Below are positions 25,713-34,787 of a stretch of DNA of 64,000 bases, piece by piece. Below the pieces are notes generated by a model. The model ran no database searches, was not told the DNA's origin, and saw only the letters and a list, made by a program, of their open reading frames with translations. The DNA is from Fusobacterium_C necrophorum_A (GTDB lineage: Bacteria > Fusobacteriota > Fusobacteriia > Fusobacteriales > Fusobacteriaceae). Position numbers and translations under genes: made by a program. The first letter of the stretch is position 1. Each line of letters opens with the position of its first letter. The stretch is taken from contig NZ_SBAP01000014.1 in NCBI RefSeq assembly GCF_004134945.1, positions 1 through 64,000 of the forward strand. Reading direction: 5' to 3'.

Positions 25713-26660
25713 ATGGAAAATTTCATGTTGGCAATGAATGTAGTGTTACCGATTTTAATCATTTTGACGATAGGTTATGTTTTAAGATATTTTAAAATGC
25801 TTGACAATTCTTCTTTAAATCAAATGAATAGTTTAGTCTTTCGAGTATTTATGAGTAGTTTATTATTCATCAATATTTATCGATTGGAGGCGGAGGCGGT
25901 ATTTCAGACAAAGAACCTGAGATTTATTTTATTTCCTGTTTTCGGAGTTCTTTTTATGATTTTTTTAAGCTATCTATACTATTCTCAGGTGATAGAAGAT
26001 TCTAAAAAATGCTCTGTTATGATTCAAGCGGCCTATCGAGGAAATTTTGTATTATTTGGAATTCCGATTGCCAGCAGCTTATATGGAGAAGAAGCTTTAG
26101 GGATTACTTCGCTTTTGTTGGCAGTTGTCATTCCGACTTTTAATATTACCGCCATTTTATTGTTGGAGTTTTATCGAGGTAAGAAGATAAAATTTTCGAA
26201 ACTTCTTATTTCCACCTTAAAAAATCCCTTGCTTTTGGCTTCTACCTCAGCCGTGCTTTGCTTATTTTTTCATCTGCAAATTCCTGCTGTTTTGGAAGCT
26301 ACAATTTCCAGTTTAGCAAAAGTGGCAACTCCTTTGGCATTTATTGTGTTGGGGGGAAGTTTGGAGATGAGAAGTGTTAAAAAACATTGGAAATATTTAT
26401 TATCTGCAAATATTGTAAAGTTAATTTTATTTCCTCTTTTTCTGCTTGTGACAGCACATTTTTTACAGTTCAGTCCGATGGAAATGACCGCCTTTTTATC
26501 GGCGACGGCTTGCCCTGCTGCAGTGGCTTCTTTTACTATGGCAAAGGAAATGGAGGCAGATGGGGAGCTGGCGGGAGAGATTGTAGTGACGACAAGTGCT
26601 TGTTCTATTGTAACAATTTTCTTTTGGGTCTTTCTTTTAAAAAGTATTGCTTGGATATAG
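25713..26660 (+). CDS. AEC (auxin efflux carrier) family transporter
   Basis: A 315-residue membrane protein with about ten hydrophobic spans in two repeats of five, the AEC arrangement. The N-terminal half has the GYVLRYFKMLDNSSLNQMN pattern of the family. Such transporters move malate, other organic anions or amino acids; the substrate is not readable. It stands alone, with a terminator after it. Confidence 0.8.
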   Translation: MENFMLAMNVVLPILIILTIGYVLRYFKMLDNSSLNQMNSLVFRVFMSSLLFINIYRLEAEAVFQTKNLRFILFPVFGVLFMIFLSYLYYSQVIEDSKKCSVMIQAAYRGNFVLFGIPIASSLYGEEALGITSLLLAVVIPTFNITAILLLEFYRGKKIKFSKLLISTLKNPLLLASTSAVLCLFFHLQIPAVLEATISSLAKVATPLAFIVLGGSLEMRSVKKHWKYLLSANIVKLILFPLFLLVTAHFLQFSPMEMTAFLSATACPAAVASFTMAKEMEADGELAGEIVVTTSACSIVTIFFWVFLLKSIAWI

Positions 26661-26689
26661 AAAGATGAAAGCTAAAATAGATGTATTTT

Positions 26690-26731
26690 AAGATTCTAGA
26701 GATGTTAGGAAAATCTTTAGAATCTTTTTTA
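26690..26731 (+). terminator. Terminator after the AEC transporter gene
   Basis: AAGATTCTAGAGAT (26690-26703) pairs with ATCTTTAGAATCTT (26713-26726) with one mismatch, followed by TTTT. Its end runs into the promoter of the next operon. Confidence 0.75.
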
Positions 26732-26760
26732 TTGACTTTTTTTTCGAGATACGTTATATT
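26732..26760 (+). promoter_or_regulatory. Promoter of the four-carbon acid sugar operon
   Basis: TTGACT (26732-26737) and TATATT (26755-26760) are 17 bases apart. The predicted transcript start, near 26767, lies at the edge of a tandem repeat that precedes the regulator gene. Confidence 0.65.
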
Positions 26761-26770
26761 GAATTAAACA

Positions 26771-26807
26771 ATACATAACATAAAATAACACAAAATAACA
26801 AAATAAG
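26771..26807 (+). repeat. 10-bp tandem repeat, possible operator
   Basis: Units ATACATAACA, TAAAATAACA, CAAAATAACA and a partial AAATAAG repeat every 10 bases between the promoter and the DeoR-type gene. One helical turn per unit fits a protein binding along one DNA face. Autoregulation by the DeoR-type protein is inferred only from position. Confidence 0.5.
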
Positions 26808-26816
26808 AGGTGAAAT

Positions 26817-27584
26817 ATGTTATCTTCAGAACGCTATCAATTTATCATTCAATATTTGGAATCTCATAAAAGTGTGACTCGAAAAGAATTGGCAGACTTA
26901 TTGGCTGTGAGTTCCATGACGATAGGAAGAGACCTAAAGAAATTGGAGGAAAAAGGATATCTTCTTTGTACCTATGGCGGTGCAATTTTGCCAAATTCTT
27001 TAGTAGAAGAAAAAAAATATGATCGAAAAAAAGAAGAAAACAGGGAGATAAAAAAAAGCATTGCTAAAAAAGCCTTGGAAGAAATTCATTCCAATATGAC
27101 CATTATTTTGGATGCCGGTACAACAACTTATGAATTGGCTTGTCTTATTTCTCAGGCTTCCGTCCAAAATCTGAGAGTGATTACCAATGATTTATACATA
27201 GCTCTGGAATTATATCGGAAAGAAAATATACATATACTGTTATTAGGAGGAGAAATTTCTTTGGAAACCGGAGCGACGGACAGTATAGTGTCCGTGAAAC
27301 AAATAGAAAATTACAATGCAGACATTGCATTTTTAGGAATTTCCTCCATTTCCGAGAACTTAGATATAACCGTTCCTACAGAAACAAAAGCCATTTTAAA
27401 ACGTACTATGATGAAGATCAGCGAAAAGAGTATTTTATTGGCAGACCAAAGTAAGTTTGGAAAGAAGAAATTATATAGAGCGGCTCATATCAAGAATTTT
27501 CATAAGATTATTACAAATTATTCTTTTTCTGACACGGAAATAGAGAAGCATAATTTAATGGGAAAAATTATATCAGTAAACTGA
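26817..27584 (+). CDS. DeoR/GlpR family transcriptional regulator
   Basis: A 255-residue regulator with an N-terminal DeoR helix-turn-helix (about 1-57, ESHKSVTRKELADLL and SSMTIGRDLKKLEEKG) and the sugar-phosphate sensing DeoRC domain, with DAGTTTYELA. Such repressors respond to phosphorylated sugars. It heads the operon of a kinase, dehydrogenase, permease and isomerase, so an acid-sugar phosphate is a reasonable effector. Confidence 0.92.
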   Translation: MLSSERYQFIIQYLESHKSVTRKELADLLAVSSMTIGRDLKKLEEKGYLLCTYGGAILPNSLVEEKKYDRKKEENREIKKSIAKKALEEIHSNMTIILDAGTTTYELACLISQASVQNLRVITNDLYIALELYRKENIHILLLGGEISLETGATDSIVSVKQIENYNADIAFLGISSISENLDITVPTETKAILKRTMMKISEKSILLADQSKFGKKKLYRAAHIKNFHKIITNYSFSDTEIEKHNLMGKIISVN

Positions 27585-27613
27585 TACCAAAAAAGAGAAA
27601 TTAGGGAGGGAAT

Positions 27614-28891
27614 ATGCTAAAGTATGTAATTGTCGCGGATGACTTAACGGGCTCGAATGCAACTTGTTCTCTTTTAAAGAAAGTGGGACTTAGAGCAGCA
27701 AGTATTTTTCAATTACCCAAAAAAAGGATCGAAGAAATGGACGTAATTTCCTATTCTACAGATAGTCGAGGTGTTACGAAAGAAGAAGCCTATGAAAGAG
27801 TAAAAAGAGCGGTTAATGGATTGAAGGGGGATGAAATTCTGCTCTATAACAAACGAATTGATTCTACACTACGCGGGAATATAGGTGCGGAGATGGATGC
27901 AATGTTGGAGCAATTAGAAGAGAATAGGATTGCCGTTGTTGTTCCGTCTTACCCGGATTCAGGAAGGATTGTTGTCAATAAAATAATGTTGGTGAACGGG
28001 ATATTATTGGAAAATTCTGATGCAGGAAGAGATCCGAAAACGCCGATTCATACTTCTTGTGTAGAAGAACTTATCAAAAAACAAACGAAATATACTTCTC
28101 ATTATTTTCATTTAGAGACCATTGCCAAAGAAGAAAAAAGTTTGCTACAAGAAATTCAAGAGCAGGGAAAGAAAAATCGAATTTTAATTTTTGATGCTGT
28201 AACAAATGAGGATATTATGAAAATTGCAAGAGTAGTAAGTCAAAGTGATTTTAAGATTATTACGGTAGATCCCGGTCCGTTTACGATGTATTACGCAAAA
28301 GAATTACAGAAGAAAAATCACTTGGACAAAAAGATTCTTATGGTCATTGGAAGTGCGACGGAAACCACAAAAAAGCAAATAGAATATATTTTACAACAAG
28401 AGGATATTTTTTTAGAGAAGATGAATCCTAAAAAATTTTTTTTGGAAGAAGAGCGAAAACAGGAAATTCAGAGAGTAGTTTCCATGATGAAAAAGGGGAT
28501 AGAAAGTTATGACTTATTTTTATTAACAACGTCTCCTATTGGAAATGATGAGAAATTAAATTTACAGGAAATTGCAAGTGAAATGAAAATGACGGTAGAA
28601 GAGATCTCCAAGATTATCTCGAATACTTTAACAGAAGCCGCAACATTGATTTTGGAGGAAACTCAAAAGTTCGAAGGAATTTACAGTTCCGGAGGAGATA
28701 TTACTGTGGCTCTTTTAGAAAAATTAGAGACAATTGGGGTAGAAATTAAAGAAGAAGTGATTCCGCTTACTGCTTATGGAAGATTCATCGGAGGAAAATT
28801 TCCTAACATGAAGCTGGTAAGTAAGGGAGGAATGGTAGGAAGAGAAGATACCATAAAATTATGTTTAAATCAAATGAAAAACGATATATGA
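27614..28891 (+). CDS. dtnK: Four-carbon acid sugar kinase (DUF1537 family)
   Basis: A 425-residue protein of the DUF1537 family. N-terminal IVADDLTGSNATC carries the conserved DDxTG, DSRG and TDSRG-type motifs follow, and the C-terminal domain has SSGGDITVAL and SKGGMVG. The family was shown to be ATP-dependent kinases of D-threonate, D-erythronate or related acids. The adjacent PdxA-type gene favours a threonate or erythronate kinase. The gene symbol is therefore provisional. Confidence 0.85.
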   Translation: MLKYVIVADDLTGSNATCSLLKKVGLRAASIFQLPKKRIEEMDVISYSTDSRGVTKEEAYERVKRAVNGLKGDEILLYNKRIDSTLRGNIGAEMDAMLEQLEENRIAVVVPSYPDSGRIVVNKIMLVNGILLENSDAGRDPKTPIHTSCVEELIKKQTKYTSHYFHLETIAKEEKSLLQEIQEQGKKNRILIFDAVTNEDIMKIARVVSQSDFKIITVDPGPFTMYYAKELQKKNHLDKKILMVIGSATETTKKQIEYILQQEDIFLEKMNPKKFFLEEERKQEIQRVVSMMKKGIESYDLFLLTTSPIGNDEKLNLQEIASEMKMTVEEISKIISNTLTEAATLILEETQKFEGIYSSGGDITVALLEKLETIGVEIKEEVIPLTAYGRFIGGKFPNMKLVSKGGMVGREDTIKLCLNQMKNDI

Positions 28892-28901
28892 GGAGGAAAG
28901 G

Positions 28902-29900
28902 ATGAATAGACCTAAAATAGCAATACCTATGGGAGATCCCGCAGGAGTTGGACCGGAAATTGTAGTAAAGACAGCAGTGACAAAAGAGATTCAAGATTTA
29001 TGTGATCTCATTATTATCGGAGATCGAAAAGTATTGGAAAAGGCTGGTCGTATTTGTGGAGTCAATTTGCAAATTCATAGTATAGAAAATGTAGAAGATG
29101 GCAATTATCAAGAGGGAATTTTGAACGTGATTGATTTGGGCAATATAGATCTGGAAAAAATGGAATATGGGAAAGTTCAGGGAATGTGTGGAAAAGCTGC
29201 TTTTGAGTATATAAAAAAGAGTGTGGAACTGGCGATGAATCATGCAGTAGATGCCATTGCAACAACTCCAATCAATAAAGAATCTCTACGAGCGGGAAAG
29301 ATAGACTATATTGGACATACTGAAATTTTAGGGGATCTATCTCATTCGAGAGACCCTTTAACGATGTTTGAAGTGGCCAATATGAGAGTTTTTTTCCTAA
29401 CGAGGCATATGTCTTTGAGAAATGCATGTGATGCAATCACGAAAGAAAGAGTCCTGGAGTATATTCAAAGATGTACAAAGGCTTTAAAACAACTTGGAGT
29501 TACTGGAAAAATGGCAGTGGCGGGTTTAAATCCTCATTCCGGAGAGCACGGACTTTTTGGTTATGAAGAAGTGGAAGCAGTCAGTCCGGCCGTAGAAGAA
29601 GCACAAAAATTAGGTTATGATGTTGTAGGACCCATAGGAGCTGATTCCGTCTTTCATCAGGCACTTCAAGGAAAATATCAGGCAGTGTTATCCTTGTATC
29701 ATGATCAAGGACATATCGCAACGAAGACCTATGATTTTGAAAGAACCATTGCGATTACTTTAGATATGCCTTTTTTAAGAACTTCTGTGGATCACGGAAC
29801 CGCTTTTGACATTGCAGGGAAAGGAATTGTGAGTGCCGTGAGTATGATAGAAGCGGTTAGACTGGCTGCAAAATATGCACCAAATTTCAAAAATATTTAA
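28902..29900 (+). CDS. pdxA2: PdxA2-type 4-phospho-threonate/erythronate dehydrogenase
   Basis: A 332-residue member of the PdxA family, with the divalent-metal histidines in GHTEIL, NPHSGEHG and HDQGHIATK. PdxA in vitamin B6 synthesis uses 4-hydroxythreonine-4-phosphate; PdxA2 forms paired with DUF1537 kinases oxidise and decarboxylate 4-phospho-acid sugars to dihydroxyacetone phosphate. The pairing with the kinase 10 bases upstream makes the catabolic role the better choice. No pdxJ is nearby. Confidence 0.85.
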   Translation: MNRPKIAIPMGDPAGVGPEIVVKTAVTKEIQDLCDLIIIGDRKVLEKAGRICGVNLQIHSIENVEDGNYQEGILNVIDLGNIDLEKMEYGKVQGMCGKAAFEYIKKSVELAMNHAVDAIATTPINKESLRAGKIDYIGHTEILGDLSHSRDPLTMFEVANMRVFFLTRHMSLRNACDAITKERVLEYIQRCTKALKQLGVTGKMAVAGLNPHSGEHGLFGYEEVEAVSPAVEEAQKLGYDVVGPIGADSVFHQALQGKYQAVLSLYHDQGHIATKTYDFERTIAITLDMPFLRTSVDHGTAFDIAGKGIVSAVSMIEAVRLAAKYAPNFKNI

Positions 29901-29930
29901 TGAAAGCAAAGAAATAAGTGAGGTGAGAGC

Positions 29931-31289
29931 ATGGAACAACAAATTTTAATAGGACTAGTGATTGGAATTATTTGCTTAGTTTTTATGATCATGAAAACTA
30001 AGATTCATACTTTTTTGGCCTTAATGATTGCTACGATTCTGGTAGGTCTTATTGGAGGCGTGGAATATTCAAAAATCATGGAAAGTATCACAAAAGGATT
30101 TGGAGGAACTCTAGGAAGTATTGGAATCATCATTGGATTCGGAGTTATGATGGGACAGCTTTTTGAAGCTTCCGGAGCGGCGAAAAAAATGGCTCTGAGT
30201 TTCTTGAAACTTTTCGGAAAAGGAAGAGAAGAATTAGCAATGGCGATTACGGGATTTTTGGTATCGATTCCTATTTTTTGTGATTCAGGTTTTATTATTT
30301 TAACTCCTTTGTTGAAAGCAATTTCAAAAGAAACAAGGAAATCAATTGTTTCTTTAGGATTAGCCTTAGCAAGCGGATTGGTGATTACACACTCTTTAGT
30401 ACCACCTACACCGGGACCGGTAGGAGTTGCCGGAATTTTTGGAGTAAGTGTTTCAAGTATTATTTTATGGGGAATTGTAGTTGCAATTCCTATGGTAATG
30501 GCAAGTTTGGTTTTTGCAAAATTTGCAGGAAATAAAATTTGGCAAATTCCTACCGAAGATGGAGGATGGACTCGAGATAAAAATTATACTTGTCAAGTAC
30601 AAGAAGAAAAGATTTTGGAAGAGGATAAGTTACCTTCCGCTTTCTTGGCATTTTCACCAATTGTAGTTCCTATTTTATTGATTTTGTTGGGAACAATTTC
30701 GAAAGCAATGCTTTTGACAGGAAAAATAATTGATTTTATCCAATTCATTGGAACGCCGGTATTGGCGGTTGGCATTGGATTAATCATTACTATTTACGGA
30801 CTGGCGAAAAATATGGACAGGACATCCATGATGGAAGAAGTGGAAACAGGAATTAAGTCAGCAGGTACGATTATTTTGATTACAGGAGCCGGAGGAGCCT
30901 TTGGGATGTTAATTCGAGATAGCGGAGTGGGAGATATCATAGCAAACACCTTGGTGAAAACTTCTTTGCCGGCTATTTTATTACCCTTTGTGATTGCAAC
31001 ACTGGTTCGATTCGTACAAGGAAGCGGAACGGTAGCTATGATTACTGCTGCCTCGATTACGGCACCTATCATAGCAAAATTGGATGTCAATCCTGTATTT
31101 GCAGCTTTAGCGGCTTGTACCGGTTCTCTTTTCTTCTCTTATTTTAATGACAGTTTTTTTTGGGTCATCAATCGTTCTATTGGGATTACAGAAGGAAAAG
31201 AGCAATTACGATTATATTCTATTGCAAGTACAGTTGCATGGGCAGTAGGAATTGTGGTATTATTAATAATAAATATGATTTTTGGATAA
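29931..31289 (+). CDS. GntP family acid-sugar permease
   Basis: A 452-residue membrane protein with about twelve spans, matching the GntP family (gluconate and related sugar acids). IPIFCDSGFIIL is the family signature near residue 110, and PPTPGPVGVAG follows. It probably imports the acid phosphorylated by the DUF1537 kinase. Its substrate is inferred from the operon. Confidence 0.88.
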   Translation: MEQQILIGLVIGIICLVFMIMKTKIHTFLALMIATILVGLIGGVEYSKIMESITKGFGGTLGSIGIIIGFGVMMGQLFEASGAAKKMALSFLKLFGKGREELAMAITGFLVSIPIFCDSGFIILTPLLKAISKETRKSIVSLGLALASGLVITHSLVPPTPGPVGVAGIFGVSVSSIILWGIVVAIPMVMASLVFAKFAGNKIWQIPTEDGGWTRDKNYTCQVQEEKILEEDKLPSAFLAFSPIVVPILLILLGTISKAMLLTGKIIDFIQFIGTPVLAVGIGLIITIYGLAKNMDRTSMMEEVETGIKSAGTIILITGAGGAFGMLIRDSGVGDIIANTLVKTSLPAILLPFVIATLVRFVQGSGTVAMITAASITAPIIAKLDVNPVFAALAACTGSLFFSYFNDSFFWVINRSIGITEGKEQLRLYSIASTVAWAVGIVVLLIINMIFG

Positions 31290-31326
31290 AATCAAATACT
31301 AAATGTCAAGAAAGAAGGAATGACTC

Positions 31327-32295
31327 ATGTTGGAAGATCAAGAAATGATAGCAGTGGCTCAAGGAATTATTGATACCGAAATTCAGGGTTTGGAGAAGCT
31401 GAAGAAGTCTATGGGAAGAGAATTGATAGAGGCGGCAAAAACGATTTATGAAAGTAGAGGGAAATTGATTATCACAGGAATCGGGAAAACGGGAGCCATT
31501 GGAAGAAAGATAGCAGCGACCCTTTCTTCCACGGGGACCACGACAATTTTTATGAATTCTACCGAGGGGCTTCATGGAGATTTGGGAATGGTAAATCCGG
31601 AGGATATTGTAATTGGAATTTCCAATAGCGGAGAAAGTGATGAAATTTTACATATTATACCGGCTATTAAAAACATTGGTGCGAAAGTATTTGCCATGAC
31701 AGGAAATCCAAATTCAAGATTGGCTCAAGAAGCGGAAATTGTTTTATTCTGTGGGGTAGAAAGTGAGGGCTGCCCGTTGAATTTGGCACCTATGGCTTCT
31801 ACGACTTCCGCCTTGGCTTTGGGAGATGCTCTTGCCGGAGTTTTGATGAGAATGCGAAATTTCCAACCGCAAAATTTTGCAATGTATCACCCGGGAGGAA
31901 GTTTGGGAAGAAGATTGTTATCCCGAGTCAAAAACTTGATGAAGACGGGAGAGGACTTAGCTCTTTGTTCTCCGGATACCAAAATGAAAGATGTTATTTT
32001 GAAGATGAATGAAAAAAGACTTGGAATTTTGTGTGTCATGGAGAAGGAGAAGTTAGTTGGAATTATTACGGAAGGAGATATTCGAAGAGCTTTATCTCGA
32101 GAAGAAGAATTTTTTACCTTTTGTGCCGAGGAGATTATGACAAAGAAATATAAAAAAGTGGAACAGGATATGTTGGCAAATGAAGCTTTGTCTTATATGG
32201 AAGAAGGAAAATACCAAATTTCCGTAATGCCTGTATTTCATGAAGAAAGATTTGTCGGAGTTGTCAGAATTCATGACTTATTGAAACTGAAATAA
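31327..32295 (+). CDS. KpsF/GutQ-type sugar phosphate isomerase with CBS pair
   Basis: A 322-residue protein with a SIS domain (about 35-170, GIGKTGAIGRKIAATL and SNSGESDEI) and two CBS domains (about 200-322). The family interconverts ribulose 5-phosphate and arabinose 5-phosphate, the first step to KDO. Being the last gene of an acid-sugar catabolic operon, it may act on a four- or five-carbon intermediate instead. It is 37 bases after the permease gene and followed by a terminator. Confidence 0.88.
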   Translation: MLEDQEMIAVAQGIIDTEIQGLEKLKKSMGRELIEAAKTIYESRGKLIITGIGKTGAIGRKIAATLSSTGTTTIFMNSTEGLHGDLGMVNPEDIVIGISNSGESDEILHIIPAIKNIGAKVFAMTGNPNSRLAQEAEIVLFCGVESEGCPLNLAPMASTTSALALGDALAGVLMRMRNFQPQNFAMYHPGGSLGRRLLSRVKNLMKTGEDLALCSPDTKMKDVILKMNEKRLGILCVMEKEKLVGIITEGDIRRALSREEEFFTFCAEEIMTKKYKKVEQDMLANEALSYMEEGKYQISVMPVFHEERFVGVVRIHDLLKLK

Positions 32296-32313
32296 AGAAT
32301 TATAAGGAAAAAT

Positions 32314-32360
32314 AAGACTGCACCCAAAATCTTTTGGAGATAAGGGTGCAGTCTTTTATC
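32314..32360. terminator. Bidirectional terminator between isomerase gene and queF
   Basis: AAGACTGCACCC (32314-32325) and GGGTGCAGTCTT (32344-32355) form a perfect 12-bp stem with an 18-base loop. TTTT follows on the + strand; on the - strand the matching A/T run follows the queF stop, which is 3 bases from the stem. Confidence 0.85.
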
Positions 32361-32838
32361 GATTATCCACTTTTTCCGGATACATATCGTGATTTGCTAT
32401 TCTATCGAGAGCAATCTCTTCCCATTTCGTTCCTTTTTTTCCATAATTGCAATAGGGATCAATGGAAATTCCCCCTCTGGGAGTGAATTTTCCCCAAACT
32501 TCAATATATTTGGGATCCATAACTTGAATTAGATCTTTCATAATAATATTCATACAATCTTCATGAAAATCTCCATGATTTCGAAAGCTGAAAAGGTATA
32601 GTTTCAAAGATTTACTCTCTATCATTTTAACATTAGGAACATAAGAAATAACAATATTGGCGAAATCCGGTTGTCCTGTGATGGGACAAAGACTCGTAAA
32701 CTCAGGGCAATTAAATTTGACAAAATAGTCATGATCCGGGTGTTTATTTTCAAAGGTTTCTAAGATTTGCGGAGCATAGTCCTGCGGATATTGTGTTTTC
32801 TGATTTCCTAATAGGGTCAAATTTTTATTTTCTCTCAT
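32356..32838 (-). CDS. queF: PreQ0 reductase QueF
   Basis: A 160-residue enzyme of the short QueF type that reduces 7-cyano-7-deazaguanine to preQ1 with NADPH. The nucleophile Cys is in FTSLCPITGQPDF, and the FRNHGDFHEDC, SxxxE-type VWGKFTPRGG segments are family marks. It is the last gene of the preQ1 operon and its start codon abuts the queC stop. Confidence 0.94.
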   Translation of the reverse strand: MRENKNLTLLGNQKTQYPQDYAPQILETFENKHPDHDYFVKFNCPEFTSLCPITGQPDFANIVISYVPNVKMIESKSLKLYLFSFRNHGDFHEDCMNIIMKDLIQVMDPKYIEVWGKFTPRGGISIDPYCNYGKKGTKWEEIALDRIANHDMYPEKVDNR

Positions 32839-33534
32839 CTAGTTTCCTCCTCTTACCGTTACTAAAGGGTCAATATGGTCATTTTCTTCAAAGGCTTTTT
32901 CCCGATCCATACAAGTTCCACACTGTCCACAGGAATATTCTCCTCCCTCATAACAACTCCAAGTGAGTTCATAGGGAACCTTTAAATCCAATCCCAACTT
33001 TACAATCTCTTTTTTATGAAGTGCAAGAAAAGGAGCCTCCACTCTAACTTGTCTTCCACTTCCTTCATAGATAGCTGTATTCATGGCTTCATGAAAGGCA
33101 GGGCTGCAATCCGGGTAGGCATTTCCGGCGGCGTCATCACTGTGAGCTCCATAGAAAATGATGTTACAGTCTTTCGAAAGAGCAATACTTGCTGCAGCGG
33201 ATAAAAATAGACCATTTCGGAAAGGAACATAGGTTGATAAAATTTTTTCCTGTTGTTCTGCCAGTTGCTCCGCATAGGAACGATGTGGAATTTCCTTTCC
33301 GGAATGTTTTAGCAAGGAACAATTGCTGTAAGAAAAAATTTTGGACAGATCGAGTTCTATCAATTCTACCTGATAGTAGTTTGCGATGTTTCTGGCAGCT
33401 TCTAATTCTTTGTTATGTTTTTGTCCGTAGAAGGCATTGAAAGTGACGACCTGTTCGGCACCGTATTTTTCAATTGCCATAGCCAAACAAGTTGTACTGT
33501 CGATTCCTCCGCTTAGTAATACTAATACTTTCAT
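32839..33534 (-). CDS. queC: 7-cyano-7-deazaguanine synthase QueC
   Basis: A 231-residue ATP-dependent enzyme converting 7-carboxy-7-deazaguanine to preQ0. The ATP pyrophosphatase loop LLSGGIDSTTC is at the N-terminus and the zinc site SCYEGG...CGQCGTC near the C-terminus. Third last gene of the operon. Confidence 0.96.
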   Translation of the reverse strand: MKVLVLLSGGIDSTTCLAMAIEKYGAEQVVTFNAFYGQKHNKELEAARNIANYYQVELIELDLSKIFSYSNCSLLKHSGKEIPHRSYAEQLAEQQEKILSTYVPFRNGLFLSAAASIALSKDCNIIFYGAHSDDAAGNAYPDCSPAFHEAMNTAIYEGSGRQVRVEAPFLALHKKEIVKLGLDLKVPYELTWSCYEGGEYSCGQCGTCMDREKAFEENDHIDPLVTVRGGN

Positions 33535-33542
33535 CTTTCCTC

Positions 33543-34118
33543 CTAGCTTCGTGGATATACTCTATTTTGTAAAAGTAAATTCTCTTTAAATTTTCCTAAA
33601 AAGCAGCTTGTTTCTGTTATACTTTGCTGTTTTTTTATTCCTCTCATGCTCATACAGCTGTGCTTTCCTTGAATAAAAACGGCAACATCTTGTGAGTCGG
33701 TTACTTTTTGTATGATTTCAGCAATGTCCCTTCCCATTCTTTCCTGTAGCTGTAAACGTTTTCCAACCATATCACAAATACGAGCAACTTTGCTAAGCCC
33801 TAATAACTTTTTATTGGGAAGATAGGCTACCGTCACTTTCATGTCGTACATCAAAGCCAAGTGATGTTCACAGACACTAAAAATTTCAATATCTCGAATT
33901 ATAACCATATCCTCACTTTCCGTTGGATGCTCTCCCTCAAAAGTTTTTCCGAACATTTTTGCTATATCATCATTACTGTATTGAATTCCCTCAAAAATTT
34001 CTTCATACATGTTGGCAACTCGTTCCGGAGTTTCCAAAAGACCTTCTCGTTCTGGATCTTCTCCCAAAGCAATGAGAAGACCTCGAATGTGTTCCTGAAT
34101 TGCTTTTTTATCGATCAT
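33543..34118 (-). CDS. folE: GTP cyclohydrolase I, FolE type
   Basis: A 191-residue GTP cyclohydrolase I. The zinc ligands are in VCEHHLAL and HSCMSMRGI. It supplies dihydroneopterin triphosphate, the substrate of QueD, and its place between queE and queC fits the queuosine pathway. It can also serve folate synthesis. Length is typical for the bacterial type IA enzyme. Confidence 0.95.
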   Translation of the reverse strand: MIDKKAIQEHIRGLLIALGEDPEREGLLETPERVANMYEEIFEGIQYSNDDIAKMFGKTFEGEHPTESEDMVIIRDIEIFSVCEHHLALMYDMKVTVAYLPNKKLLGLSKVARICDMVGKRLQLQERMGRDIAEIIQKVTDSQDVAVFIQGKHSCMSMRGIKKQQSITETSCFLGKFKENLLLQNRVYPRS

Positions 34119-34787
34119 TTATACTCCTTTCGTTTCCGGATCCCAAATAAATTTATGCATTTGTAATTGCATATTGACTCCGTTCAGGTGATATTTTTTC
34201 ATAAAATCTACAATACTCGGAAGGGGAATTTTTCCGAAAACAGGACTTAGATAAAGGGAACATCTTCCGATCAAAGAATATTTGTTTATGATTTCTCTTG
34301 CCCTTTCTAAATCCTGCAGATCAGAAACCACAAATTTTACAGTGTCTTTTGTACTAACGGAAGAGAAATTTTCCAAACACATATATTCTTCCATATTACT
34401 TTGTGGAAGTTTATAATCCAGAGTAAACGAAGGCGGATTTTCAATGGATTGAAATTTTTTCAAAGGAATACTTCCATTTGTTTCAATTTCCACTTCAAAC
34501 ATTTTCTCTTTCGAAAAAGCTTCCAACAAGGCAAAAATATCAGATTGGAGGAGAGGTTCTCCTCCTGTTAAGGTAATATTTCTGATTCCTCTTTGTCTTG
34601 CCGTTTCCAAAATTTCCTCAAGACTCATCCAAGTAAAAGGACTCTTTTTTGTATTTGCCCATTTGGTATCACAATAGGAACAGTCCAAATTGCAGAACTG
34701 AAAACGAATAAAAAGAGCCAATTGGCCTGCTTTTTTTCCTTCTCCATTGATACTCTCAAACATTTCTACTACTTTATACTTCGGCAT
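34119..34787 (-). CDS. queE: 7-carboxy-7-deazaguanine synthase QueE
   Basis: A 222-residue radical SAM enzyme with the cluster motif CNLDCSYCDTKW (CxxxCxxC) and the GGEPLLQ SAM-binding motif. It rearranges 6-carboxytetrahydropterin to 7-carboxy-7-deazaguanine. It overlaps queD by 14 bases. Confidence 0.95.
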   Translation of the reverse strand: MPKYKVVEMFESINGEGKKAGQLALFIRFQFCNLDCSYCDTKWANTKKSPFTWMSLEEILETARQRGIRNITLTGGEPLLQSDIFALLEAFSKEKMFEVEIETNGSIPLKKFQSIENPPSFTLDYKLPQSNMEEYMCLENFSSVSTKDTVKFVVSDLQDLERAREIINKYSLIGRCSLYLSPVFGKIPLPSIVDFMKKYHLNGVNMQLQMHKFIWDPETKGV

